Source: Cognaticolwellia aestuarii
GTDB lineage: Bacteria; Pseudomonadota; Gammaproteobacteria; Enterobacterales; Alteromonadaceae
Direction of reading: 5' to 3'
Assembly (NCBI RefSeq): GCF_002000025.1
Contig: NZ_MUZV01000004.1
Span: forward strand, 310,001-374,000
Length of the DNA stretch: 64,000 bases
Below are positions 18,587-26,917 of the stretch, in pieces. A program made the translations under genes and the position numbers. Each line of letters starts with the position of its first letter. Positions within the stretch are counted from its first letter, which is position 1. The notes under the pieces are model-generated. The model was not told where the DNA came from, ran no database searches, and saw only the letters and a list, made by a program, of their open reading frames with translations.

Positions 18587-21346
18587 ATGTTACGGTTAAC
18601 ATGGATAATTTTTGTTTTATCGACAATATTAAGCAGTTCGTCACTGTTTGCCCACTCTGAGCACGATAAGGCTCGCTTTGTTGCAGAAACGGGTAAAGAT
18701 ACAGGCAAATGCGATCAAGTACTAAGGCCTTGCCAAACGATCGCTTACGCGGTTCAACAAGCAAATAAAGGCGACAAAATACTGGTATCTGCTGGCGAGT
18801 ATAGCGTTAACTCAAGCGAAGAATTATTTTACTTAAAAAGTGCATTAGTGCCTATTTTGGGTGGCTATAACCGCTTTGACCATTTTCAGAGCCAAAGTCC
18901 AAATAGCAATCCTACAACATTAAACAATATTCCTGCCGACATGGCTGAGCCTTTACGCCAACAAGGCTTTATTATAATGGCCGATGGCAAGTCGCTGTTT
19001 GCAGATAATAGCCTTGAAAGTAAAGCACTAAAGAGCAAGTTAGACAGCTACTATACCTTAAGCGAGGCACAAAACAGTGTCGAGTGTGTTGATGGAGCTG
19101 CAGGTAACTTTGCTTGTAACAATATAGATTTACTTGCCCATATGCCATTGAAAGATTTCTCCAGTCGTCCAAGTGCAGCAAACGATATATGGGGACATGT
19201 AGACTTAAATACCGGTGATGAATATGCACTCATCGGTTTGCGTAACGGTATCGCCGTAGTCAATGTTACCACTCCTGAGGCTCCTAAAGAAGTTGGCACT
19301 ATTTCTGGCCTTAGCTCTAGCTGGCGCGATATTAAGGTGTATCAATATTTTGATAGCAGCATCAATGCTTGGCAAGCTTATGCTTATGCCACAGTTGACG
19401 GTACCAATGATTACGTAACCATCATTAATTTAAACCAACTACCTAATTCAGTTAGCTTAGTTGAAAAAAACCGCGTGGTGACTAAAGCGCATAACGTCTA
19501 CATCACCAATGTTGATCATACACTTAACATTGCCTTACCGGGTTTAACACCAAGTTTACAGTTAATAGGTAGTAATAAATTTGGTGGCGCATTTCATAGT
19601 TATTCATTAAAAACACCGGCAACACTGACAACATTAACCAATGATTATTTTGGCTCTGGCTACACTCATGATGGCGCATCACTGAATATTACGGATAGCC
19701 GAAAAGACAGCCAATGTAATACCCGAAGCGATAATTGTACCGTTTTCATTGATTTTAATGAGAAGGAAATGAAGCTATGGAACATAACAGATACATCAGC
19801 AACAACGCTTTTAGGCACAGGTGAATACAATGACGTAGCTAAAAGTAACCAATACGTTCACTCTGGTTGGGCTACTGAGGATAAAAAATACATCTTATTG
19901 CATGACGAGTTTGATGAAAAAGACGGCGGTTTAAACTCTACCGTACGTATCTTTTCAATTGCGGATCTCAATAATCCAACACAAGTTGGTCAATGGACAG
20001 GCCCAACACGCGCTATAGATCATAATGGCTTTGTGCGTGGTAATCGATATTACATGTCAAACTATGAGCGTGGGCTTACCGTATTAGATATTACCGACCC
20101 TGCCAACCCTGTCGATATTGGGTTCTTCGATACTTATACACCTTCAAATAACGCAGGTTTTAATGGCGCTTGGGGTGCATATCCTTACTTACCATCTGGT
20201 AATATTCTCGTTAGTGATATCGGCAGTGGCTTGTATATATTAAAAGACCGTACGCTTGAGTCTAGCCAAGGTGAAATAGCTTTTGAACATAGCAGCGTCA
20301 ATACCAACCAAGGTGAAACCCTCACCATTAACGTACAGCGTAATAATGCAAGTAATCCAAACCAAGCCACCAGTGTTCACTATCAATTGTTACCCGGTAG
20401 CGCCAAAGAGAATAGTGACTATACTCCAACCTCAGGTACCTTAAGCTGGGCAGCAAATGACACAGCCGATAAAACAATTAATATAGATATTGCCAGCGAT
20501 ACAAGCGGTGTAGAGTTTAAGGAGAAGTTTTTTGTCCGCTTAATTCAACCCAATAATAGTGCAACATTAGGCCGTAATAATTATTTAACCATCAACATTG
20601 ATGGCCGTACTGATACCGGCTCATTAGGTTTCACATCAACAGCAACAACCGTCGCAGAAAACCAAGGAACTCTTGATATAGCACTTGCACGACAAGGTAG
20701 TTCAAATGGTGCGGTTTCTGTTTCATATTTGTTAAACGCAGACACTGCAACGATTGGCGAAGATGTTGAATCAGCCTCAGGCACCGTAAATTGGGCTGAT
20801 GGAGACTCTGCTGAAAAGAGTATTCGTGTGAACATCATAGATGATACTCAAGATGAAACAAATGAAAGTTTTACTATTAGCTTATCATCCGTTGCCGATA
20901 GCAACTTAGGTGCTATTACCCAATATACCGTCACAATTTCTGATGACGACAGCAACTCTGCACCAGTGATCACATTACCTGAGAATAGAGAAGTAAACAG
21001 CGGAGCAACGGTGAGCGTAACAGCAACGGTAACAGACAACGAAAACGATCCTATGACCTACGTTTGGCAACAAACATCTGGTACTAGCATCACATTAACC
21101 AACGCCGATAGCTTAACCACCACTTTCGTCGCCCCCGCGAGTGCTGATAATATCACACTATCTTTCACAGCAACTGATTCAAAAGGCTTATCAACAAGTG
21201 AGAATATCACACTGGCAGTAATTGCCACGCAAACCACAACACCACCTGCTGTTACACCTGAAAAAAGTAATTCATCAGGAGGCGGTTCATTTGGATATTT
21301 AGTTATTTTCTTAATAGCTGCATTCATTAGAAAAAATTTGAAATAA
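18587..21346 (+). CDS. Choice-of-anchor-B / Calx-beta exported protein with GlyGly-CTERM
   Basis: A 919-residue surface or secreted protein. In order: a signal peptide (1-22); a PCQTIAYAVQQANKGDKILV segment like those starting right-handed beta-helix domains; LVIVP-type repeats (GIAVVNVTTPEAPKEVG, GLTVLDITDPANPVDIG) as in choice-of-anchor-B proteins; two Calx-beta domains (about 560-790); a PKD/REJ-like domain (about 795-885); and a C-terminal SSGGGSFG-hydrophobic-RKNLK tail like GlyGly-CTERM, a rhombosortase target. It is divergent from mbnP with a 143-bp shared control region. Function unknown. Confidence 0.8.
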   Translation: MLRLTWIIFVLSTILSSSSLFAHSEHDKARFVAETGKDTGKCDQVLRPCQTIAYAVQQANKGDKILVSAGEYSVNSSEELFYLKSALVPILGGYNRFDHFQSQSPNSNPTTLNNIPADMAEPLRQQGFIIMADGKSLFADNSLESKALKSKLDSYYTLSEAQNSVECVDGAAGNFACNNIDLLAHMPLKDFSSRPSAANDIWGHVDLNTGDEYALIGLRNGIAVVNVTTPEAPKEVGTISGLSSSWRDIKVYQYFDSSINAWQAYAYATVDGTNDYVTIINLNQLPNSVSLVEKNRVVTKAHNVYITNVDHTLNIALPGLTPSLQLIGSNKFGGAFHSYSLKTPATLTTLTNDYFGSGYTHDGASLNITDSRKDSQCNTRSDNCTVFIDFNEKEMKLWNITDTSATTLLGTGEYNDVAKSNQYVHSGWATEDKKYILLHDEFDEKDGGLNSTVRIFSIADLNNPTQVGQWTGPTRAIDHNGFVRGNRYYMSNYERGLTVLDITDPANPVDIGFFDTYTPSNNAGFNGAWGAYPYLPSGNILVSDIGSGLYILKDRTLESSQGEIAFEHSSVNTNQGETLTINVQRNNASNPNQATSVHYQLLPGSAKENSDYTPTSGTLSWAANDTADKTINIDIASDTSGVEFKEKFFVRLIQPNNSATLGRNNYLTINIDGRTDTGSLGFTSTATTVAENQGTLDIALARQGSSNGAVSVSYLLNADTATIGEDVESASGTVNWADGDSAEKSIRVNIIDDTQDETNESFTISLSSVADSNLGAITQYTVTISDDDSNSAPVITLPENREVNSGATVSVTATVTDNENDPMTYVWQQTSGTSITLTNADSLTTTFVAPASADNITLSFTATDSKGLSTSENITLAVIATQTTTPPAVTPEKSNSSGGGSFGYLVIFLIAAFIRKNLK

Positions 21347-21439
21347 AGAATTTTTCAAGCTGAGCGGCTAAGTTCACAGCTTAATCGCTCAACTAATGAA
21401 CTATCAAACACTTTTATCTGACTTTTTAACGTTATAGTG

Positions 21440-21468
21440 GTGACAACAAAATAAAAAATGCTTATACT
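21440..21468 (+). promoter_or_regulatory. Promoter of the tRNA-Ile gene
   Basis: GTGACA (21440-21445), a 17-bp spacer and TATACT (21463-21468), followed by a GC-rich discriminator (TCTCGCCGC) typical of stringently controlled stable-RNA promoters. The implied leader before the tRNA is about 43 nt. Confidence 0.65.
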
Positions 21469-21517
21469 TCTCGCCGCTTTGATAGACCGCTCGTGTTTAT
21501 TGAAACGAACTAAAGAT

Positions 21518-21594
21518 GGCCCCTTAGCTCAGTTGGTTAGAGCATCCGACTCATAATCGGCAGGTCCCCTGTTCAAGTCAGGGAGGGGCCACCA
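21518..21594 (+). tRNA. ileX: tRNA-Ile (anticodon CAT, lysidine type)
   Basis: A 77-nt cloverleaf with a GGCCCCT acceptor strand pairing with AGGGGCC, a D-arm AGCTCAGTTGGTTAGAGC, anticodon loop CTCATAA, and encoded CCA. CAT anticodons occur in tRNA-Met and in tRNA-Ile2. The GGCCCCTTAGCTCAG start, the CGACTCATAATCG stem-loop and GTTCAAGTC match E. coli ileX rather than metT, so this is the AUA-decoding isoleucine tRNA modified by TilS. Its 3' end appears to have served as an integration site. Confidence 0.88.
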
Positions 21595-22211
21595 TTTTTA
21601 AAGACTTCTCTAGTAATAACCTACTAACACATACTCGCTTGTGCTACCTCTGTGCTACTAAATACCAAAATTGATATTTCTGGGTTATTACATAAGTAAT
21701 TTATGCGATAAAGAACGGTTTTTCTACGTTTGACTTTTAATTGCCAAGTGCATGATTTTAAGCCACAGCCAAACGAACTGTTTCATGTTCATTAATCCCA
21801 CAAATCAGATCTGATATTGACGAAAGTTAATCTTAGTGAATGGCCTGCTAGCCACCATTGCCGTCATTCACACCTGAAATATTAACGATCACTTTGTGCG
21901 CTAAGCGGAATAAAACCAATCAAAATATCAAACGTCAATTTTCTACTCACATAGCGGAAATAATTTATTTGTTCTATCTCACTATGGGGCACAATGTTCT
22001 AGGAAATCATCTTACACTTTATGAAAGCTAAAAATTAAAGACCTTCCCCCACTTTCTTTTTATAATTAGTGCCCAACTATTGGTGGGCACTGCATAATTG
22101 TATATCTTGTGACTGTAATCTACAAAACACCAAGACATTTCGGTAAGTACAACAGAGCTAACATCATGATAGAGTTGGTATGATCACTCAATGCAGGGGA
22201 TCGGAGAGCAT
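21595..22211. other. Non-coding left part of the tRNA-linked accessory segment
   Basis: About 617 bp with no credible gene. It contains two direct copies of TGTGCTAC 11 bp apart (21640-21647 and 21651-21658), possible arm-type recombinase sites, and an 8-bp stem-loop AGTGCCCA / TGGGCACT at 22068-22091 without a T tract. No integrase remnant was recognised on either strand. Confidence 0.5.
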
Positions 22212-23246
22212 ATGGTCGAAATCAACAAGAAAAGCTTAGAAGCAAAGAAAAATCATCATCATGTTTGGGCTAGTTATATGAGGCGGTGGGCACCCGACAA
22301 CAAGAACGTTTTCTACACAACCAAAAAGAACAACAACATTATTCGAAATGACAGCGTTAAAAGCATTGCTGTTGAGCGTGATTTTTATCGAGTTCAGCCA
22401 CTTACACCTGACCATGTGGAAGTTATAAAAGGATGGTCATCTAAAAGCCCAGAAGACCTACATGAATTGCATATGTCTTATCTAAATGATTATATGAAAA
22501 TGCAATATATGGAATCCATATATAAGCAGAGTGGCATTAAAAACGAAGAAGCAGATAAAATGTTTGAAGCTTGGAAGTGCAACGGTATTGAAAATTATCA
22601 CACGGCTCATGAAGATGAGGTGAAATATGTGTTAAAAGCACTGGCAAATCGCGATTTATCTGTTCTTGATAACGACCAAAATATGATTTATTTCATGCAG
22701 TTCTTCGGTCACCAGATTGCTAGAACCAAGAACTTTAAAGATTCGATAGGTGCTGGACTTGGTAAATCTAGACCTAGCTTAGATAAAGCCACGGAAGAAC
22801 AAGTAAACCATATAATGAAGCTGACTCAAGAGTCTTGGTGGTTCATTGGATATATGTTTGGAATGAGTATGGGGCGATCACTGTACTTAAATAGAAAAGA
22901 CGATGTTCATTGCTTGCTTATCAATGATACAGATACACCGTTTATTACCTCTGACCAGCCGATTGTAAATATTCATCAAGTATTAACTGACGAGATTAAA
23001 GCACCAGAAGACCATGAGTGCGATTTCTACTACCCAATATCACCAAACGTGGCTTATATGATTAACAAATCGAATCGTTTTCCACGCGGTAGAGTTCAAG
23101 TATCGGTTGATGACGTAGAAGAAATGAACATCAAGCTGGCTAAAAAAGCCAATTTTCATATTATTGGTGACAGTAAAGAATCACTTAATCCATATAAGAA
23201 ATATGTAAAAACCAACCTCAATGCTATTAAAGACCTTGTGGAGTAA
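22212..23246 (+). CDS. DUF4238 family protein
   Basis: A 344-residue soluble protein from the ATG at 22212, which has GGAGAG just upstream; an in-frame ATG at 22191 has none. The motifs HHHVWASYMRRWA near the N-terminus, FFGHQIARTKNF in the middle and FITSDQPIVN with FYYPISPNVAYMI in the C-terminal half are what I associate with DUF4238, a family scattered in accessory regions with no known biochemical activity. It is the only gene between the tRNA-Ile and the lipoprotein gene. Confidence 0.75.
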   Translation: MVEINKKSLEAKKNHHHVWASYMRRWAPDNKNVFYTTKKNNNIIRNDSVKSIAVERDFYRVQPLTPDHVEVIKGWSSKSPEDLHELHMSYLNDYMKMQYMESIYKQSGIKNEEADKMFEAWKCNGIENYHTAHEDEVKYVLKALANRDLSVLDNDQNMIYFMQFFGHQIARTKNFKDSIGAGLGKSRPSLDKATEEQVNHIMKLTQESWWFIGYMFGMSMGRSLYLNRKDDVHCLLINDTDTPFITSDQPIVNIHQVLTDEIKAPEDHECDFYYPISPNVAYMINKSNRFPRGRVQVSVDDVEEMNIKLAKKANFHIIGDSKESLNPYKKYVKTNLNAIKDLVE

Positions 23247-23821
23247 ATTTGTACATTTTTCATATATGGTGTAACAGGGGCAGTTCTTTAATTTTGAAAT
23301 AAAATCTCCAATTTGCGGTTTCTAAGTCGCAATGGGAGCGAAAGCGCCACAGAAAGATTACCTATTATGTCAGCTGTCCCTGAAGTTAGCTGACATAAAA
23401 ACAGAGTTGATTACTTTAATAATTAGGTCGGCTTTGTGGCATTACTTAGCGTTAATATATGAAATACCAACGGCAGCAATGAGCTTAAAGCAGACCTTAG
23501 CAGCAGCGACTTTGATACTTCAGCTAAGCGCACATTGCTGACGAACGTATCAAATTTTCTACACAGATAATGACGATTAAGAAGTTTTTAAAGGACCCCC
23601 ATACTAAACTGTAATTTTATTAATATTTTCAGATTCAAATTAGATGACCACCCTTTTCAAAACTATTCCTATCAAGATTTGGTCACCACTTAATAGTACT
23701 CCAAACGGCATAGCTAAATTATTAATTAAACAACCATCAAAATTGATATTTATTTTTTTCAAACTACACTAATTGAACAAAAATAAAACAATGCATTAAC
23801 AAATCGAAAGGACTCACGATA
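23247..23821. other. Intergenic region within the accessory segment
   Basis: A 575-bp stretch. It holds the 11-bp inverted repeat at 23365-23398 and the promoter region for the lipoprotein gene (AAAGGACT ribosome site just before 23822). A 69-codon frame at 23332-23541 overlaps the inverted repeat and looks spurious. Confidence 0.5.
23365..23398. repeat. 11-bp inverted repeat with 12-nt loop
   Basis: TTATGTCAGCT (23365-23375) is perfectly repeated inverted as AGCTGACATAA (23388-23398). It is about 120 bp after the DUF4238 stop and has no T tract, so it is not a standard terminator. It could be a recombination site, an RNA structure or a protein-binding site. Confidence 0.7.
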
Positions 23822-25738
23822 ATGAAGATGTCTTTAAGTGCACCTTACCTACTCGCTTTTTGTCTTTTTTTAAATGCCTGTTCAAATATTAGCGAAGGTG
23901 AAGTCGATTACACACGCACTGTTGATAATGCGGTAATTCCTTCACAAACTTGTTCTTCAGACGATTATGCAAGCTCTCTCAAAACACAGGCAGGTGTTGA
24001 ACGTAAATGTTACGAAACATTATATAGGAAGTACCAAGATACGCCTGCAATTAAAGAAGGCAGTACAATTTCGGTTCACATGATGCAGGGATACGTTTTG
24101 GGTTCGCATGAATGGAGAACCCCATACGAGTTCTTTTCAGGCAATAGCGCCAATGCAGAAGTCGTAGTAATTGCCAGTGTTTGCGAACAAGGAATAGCCG
24201 GTTGCGGCTTAGCATTTGGTCCATCTTCAGATAAAGTTGGCAGAGTTGTTTACTTTTCTGATGGTGTTAAAGCAAAGCAATATCTTAATTTTAGCTATCT
24301 CCCTGTTTATGGGCCCATTGAATATAAAGGTGGACCATTAGTGGTTAAATTATCCATTCTTGAGTTAGACGATATGTCAGATAAACAGGTTGGCCTTTTA
24401 AAATCTTTAGCTGAACAAGGCAAAAAAGCTTATCCGCCAGCAAGCACAGCTTTAACCCTATTAGATACATTAGGAGCTAGTTTACTACAAGGAAGTGGTG
24501 ATGATGTAAACTTTCGGTATGTCATGACCTTAGTTCCGGGAACTGGCAATAAAGGCTATAGTCACCCAACCTTAAGTGCTGGCAACTATGCACTTCTCAA
24601 AAAAGACACGATTAAAGGTCCGCAAGAGCAAGAAATATGGAAGCACTTAAAGTTTGATCACGTTTCTGGCCGTTTGGTAAAAAAGTGCGGTCCTGATGAT
24701 GAAAAGAATGGCACATATAACGCACCTGACCCTGATGACGAAACTAAAGGTAAAAAATTAGATTATACCTATTGCACGGCTACCACTGGTTCGGGATATG
24801 GGTACAAAGATTTTAGAGAGCGCACCTATCTAACATTTCAAATTCAAACAGGCTTTGCCGAAAGAACACTAGATCAGCCTCAAACATTACAAGCACTCAT
24901 TAATGATATTAATGCGCAAAAAGATATTGATGCACAATTTGTTATCGACGCCACCGATAACTTGGAGGGCTATTTATCTCGTACAACAATAGAAAATAAG
25001 CTCAAACGCCCGCTTGCTGCGATAAAGTCAAGTGCTGCTGCAGGATTAAAATATGAGCTTGATACGGTGTTGTTAGAAGCAAATAAATTCGCGCAAAAAT
25101 ATACCAAAACAATTAATGACAGAAATACCAATTGCCCAGGAAATAACTGCGACGATGAATTAACTGAAGATGAAATATGGTCTATTACGCAAGATGCCAG
25201 ACAAATAGCGCTTGAACTAACTCCTAAAGCCTCTATAGATAGTGCAGATAGTTTAAATTTACCGCCTCCAAGCACTTATTCGCCAGCGACAGAAGTAATA
25301 GTAAGAAAAAATATAGTTGCGCTATTTAAAGCCGCATACTTAGAAGACTACCAGAGCAATTTAAGTCAATATTATTGGGAAGTTAGAAATAGTATTTTAC
25401 AAAGCCACAATCGTCTTATACTACTCAACAATCAAAGTAAGCCTATTGAAAAAGAACTAGCTAATTTGAGAAGGGTTACTAGGGAACTATTACTCAAATT
25501 AAAGAGCGACCTTGATTTATTTATTGATGTGAATTGTGAAAATGATCCTCAAAAAAATGCCTGTTATAGATTATTAAAAGAACCCGCCTTTAAAAGTATA
25601 CTCGCCATGTCGCGCAGCATATTTGATAGCATAGGGAAGAAAAATGACGATGGAACAAAAATCTTAGTTGATGGGCTACTGCAAAATGGTTTAGATATGA
25701 CCGCACTACAAACTTTGCTTGATGATGTAATAATTTAA
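23822..25738 (+). CDS. Large lipoprotein of unknown function
   Basis: A 638-residue predicted lipoprotein: signal peptide and lipobox LFLNAC with the lipidated Cys at 20. The N-terminal 200 residues look beta-rich (STISVHMMQGYVLGSHEWRTPYEFF, VVVIASVCEQG, PLVVKLSILELDD), which may be a C2-like sandwich. The second half (from about 370) is mostly helical with charged heptads. Twelve or so Cys suggest disulfides outside the cytoplasm. I recognise no family. It is the cargo gene next to the distal tRNA-like repeat and has no partner gene on its strand. Confidence 0.7.
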   Translation: MKMSLSAPYLLAFCLFLNACSNISEGEVDYTRTVDNAVIPSQTCSSDDYASSLKTQAGVERKCYETLYRKYQDTPAIKEGSTISVHMMQGYVLGSHEWRTPYEFFSGNSANAEVVVIASVCEQGIAGCGLAFGPSSDKVGRVVYFSDGVKAKQYLNFSYLPVYGPIEYKGGPLVVKLSILELDDMSDKQVGLLKSLAEQGKKAYPPASTALTLLDTLGASLLQGSGDDVNFRYVMTLVPGTGNKGYSHPTLSAGNYALLKKDTIKGPQEQEIWKHLKFDHVSGRLVKKCGPDDEKNGTYNAPDPDDETKGKKLDYTYCTATTGSGYGYKDFRERTYLTFQIQTGFAERTLDQPQTLQALINDINAQKDIDAQFVIDATDNLEGYLSRTTIENKLKRPLAAIKSSAAAGLKYELDTVLLEANKFAQKYTKTINDRNTNCPGNNCDDELTEDEIWSITQDARQIALELTPKASIDSADSLNLPPPSTYSPATEVIVRKNIVALFKAAYLEDYQSNLSQYYWEVRNSILQSHNRLILLNNQSKPIEKELANLRRVTRELLLKLKSDLDLFIDVNCENDPQKNACYRLLKEPAFKSILAMSRSIFDSIGKKNDDGTKILVDGLLQNGLDMTALQTLLDDVII

Positions 25739-25902
25739 CACGGTGCTTATCTTTGCATTCCCCTTCTAGGCTTTTAATTAATTTTACTAAGTGCGAATAC
25801 TATTTATATTAAAAATAATTTATGAAAATCCCACTTAGTAGGACCACAAGTAGTACAAAAGAAACACTCAGCAGCAACACAAAAATAAATACAAACCCAA
25901 AC

Positions 25903-25925
25903 CAAGTCAGACAGAGCCACCATTT
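25903..25925 (+). repeat. Imperfect copy of the tRNA-Ile 3' end (candidate att site)
   Basis: CAAGTCAGACAGAGCCACCA-TTT aligns with the tRNA 3' end and its downstream bases (21574-21597) with 20 of 24 columns identical. It keeps the CCA and the three following T. It fits the distal attachment site of an element inserted at the tRNA; the mismatches imply age. Confidence 0.55.
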
Positions 25926-25933
25926 AAACGATT

Positions 25934-25959
25934 AAAGACGCCTTGTAGCGCCTTTTTTT
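25934..25959 (+). terminator. Terminator-like hairpin, probably the displaced tRNA-Ile terminator
   Basis: AAAGACGC (25934-25941) pairs with GCGCCTTT (25948-25955) through seven of eight positions (one A-C mismatch), with a 6-nt loop and seven T at the 3' side. No gene nearby needs it, while the tRNA at 21518 has no terminator right after it. Confidence 0.5.
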
Positions 25960-26245
25960 GTGCCTAAAATTCAGTAAACAACCCATACCCTATGTATAAA
26001 TAAGGCTAAAAGGCGATATGTAAAACTTTTGACCGGTGCTTGAGTAGTTGCTCAACCTGAAGCTCCTTCCTAGTTACCACCACACGCGACTAAAAGCAAA
26101 GAGAGTAGTACCATTATAGAGCTATCAAATCTTATCATGTTGTCTTCAATTCCTTGAATTTAAATATTAAAAAGTAGTAGGCGGGCATATTATTAAACGC
26201 AGTAACTTAACATAAGCTACGTAATAAAACTTATATACCGTAATA

Positions 26246-26680
26246 TTATTTTCCTTGAGAAAACGTTAATGCTTTTTTTGCTAGATAGGCTTTCATTAAA
26301 ATAATGTCATTATTAATCAATCTCTTATCACAGGGTATTAGCGTGTCACGTATAACTCCCTGATATTGTTCTTTGCCCACAACTAGCACTAATTCTTCTT
26401 GGCAGTAAAAATGACGTTTGCTAGCAATAACGACCTCATGAATATCTTGTTCAAAGTACGCTGTGTATTGTTCATAAGATAAAAAAGCCCCTCGCTTATA
26501 AGAAATTATTTTATGCATTATGGCGTTAAACATAATGGAAAAATAACCACGGTTTAATTGCTCATCAGGGGTTGATAGCCCAACAAAAGGCGCATCACCA
26601 TTAAAGAGTATTCTTTTCGAGCGTGCTAATACCTCTTCTTCAAACTCAGTATAATCTGACAACTGCGACTCCTTTTTCAT
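26246..26680 (-). CDS. Hypothetical protein
   Basis: A 144-residue protein with no signal peptide or membrane segment. It is rich in aromatic residues and mixes helix with strand; no motif is recognised. The start MKKESQLSDY follows TCGTAATTA without a strong ribosome site. It lies just outside the proposed island and is codirectional with the next gene, separated by 237 bp. I do not know its function. Confidence 0.6.
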   Translation of the reverse strand: MKKESQLSDYTEFEEEVLARSKRILFNGDAPFVGLSTPDEQLNRGYFSIMFNAIMHKIISYKRGAFLSYEQYTAYFEQDIHEVVIASKRHFYCQEELVLVVGKEQYQGVIRDTLIPCDKRLINNDIILMKAYLAKKALTFSQGK

Positions 26681-26917
26681 TAATTACGACAAGATTTTTG
26701 CTATTAACATTTATTCGCTGCTTGCTTTGGTTCAAAAGTAAATGCCAATAAGTCGAACATTAACTTACTCACTAAAACTCGCCTTCACCGCTAGACATCA
26801 CACCCCGTAAGCATAAGCAGCAGTAATTAACAGTACATTAATGAGCAATTTAAAGCGTATTGACTACTTTTATTTTATATAGATACTTTTTTTATGTGGA
26901 TACTTTGCACATCAATA

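Larger units (their letters stand above)
21574..25925. mobile_element. Probable small or decayed genomic island at tRNA-Ile
   Basis: The tRNA 3' end (21574-21597) is matched at 25903-25925 (20 of 24 aligned columns identical, including GCCACCATTT), and a terminator fitting a tRNA gene follows only after the distal copy. Similar short repeats, in opposite orientation, lie just inside both ends (21640-21658 and 25838-25857). Inside are a DUF4238 gene, a large lipoprotein gene and non-coding DNA. No integrase or transposase is present, so it would be a non-autonomous or decayed element. This is inference from the boundaries. Confidence 0.5.
25739..26245. other. Right boundary region of the accessory segment
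   Basis: A 507-bp gap with no gene. It contains the arm-like repeats (25838-25857), the tRNA-like repeat (25903-25925) and a terminator-like hairpin (25934-25959). The remaining part before 26246 shows nothing I can name. Confidence 0.55.

Noticed and set aside
22068-22091. 8-bp stem-loop AGTGCCCA/TGGGCACT as a terminator
   Set aside because: No T tract follows on either strand and no gene ends nearby; kept only as a note in the intergenic entry.
23332-23541. 69-codon frame between the DUF4238 and lipoprotein genes
   Set aside because: It runs straight through the 11-bp inverted repeat, has no convincing ribosome site and no recognisable protein features.
26030-26080. Possible hairpin around TTGAGTAGTTGCTCAA
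   Set aside because: A short 6-bp stem without T tract or context; expected by chance in AT-rich DNA.
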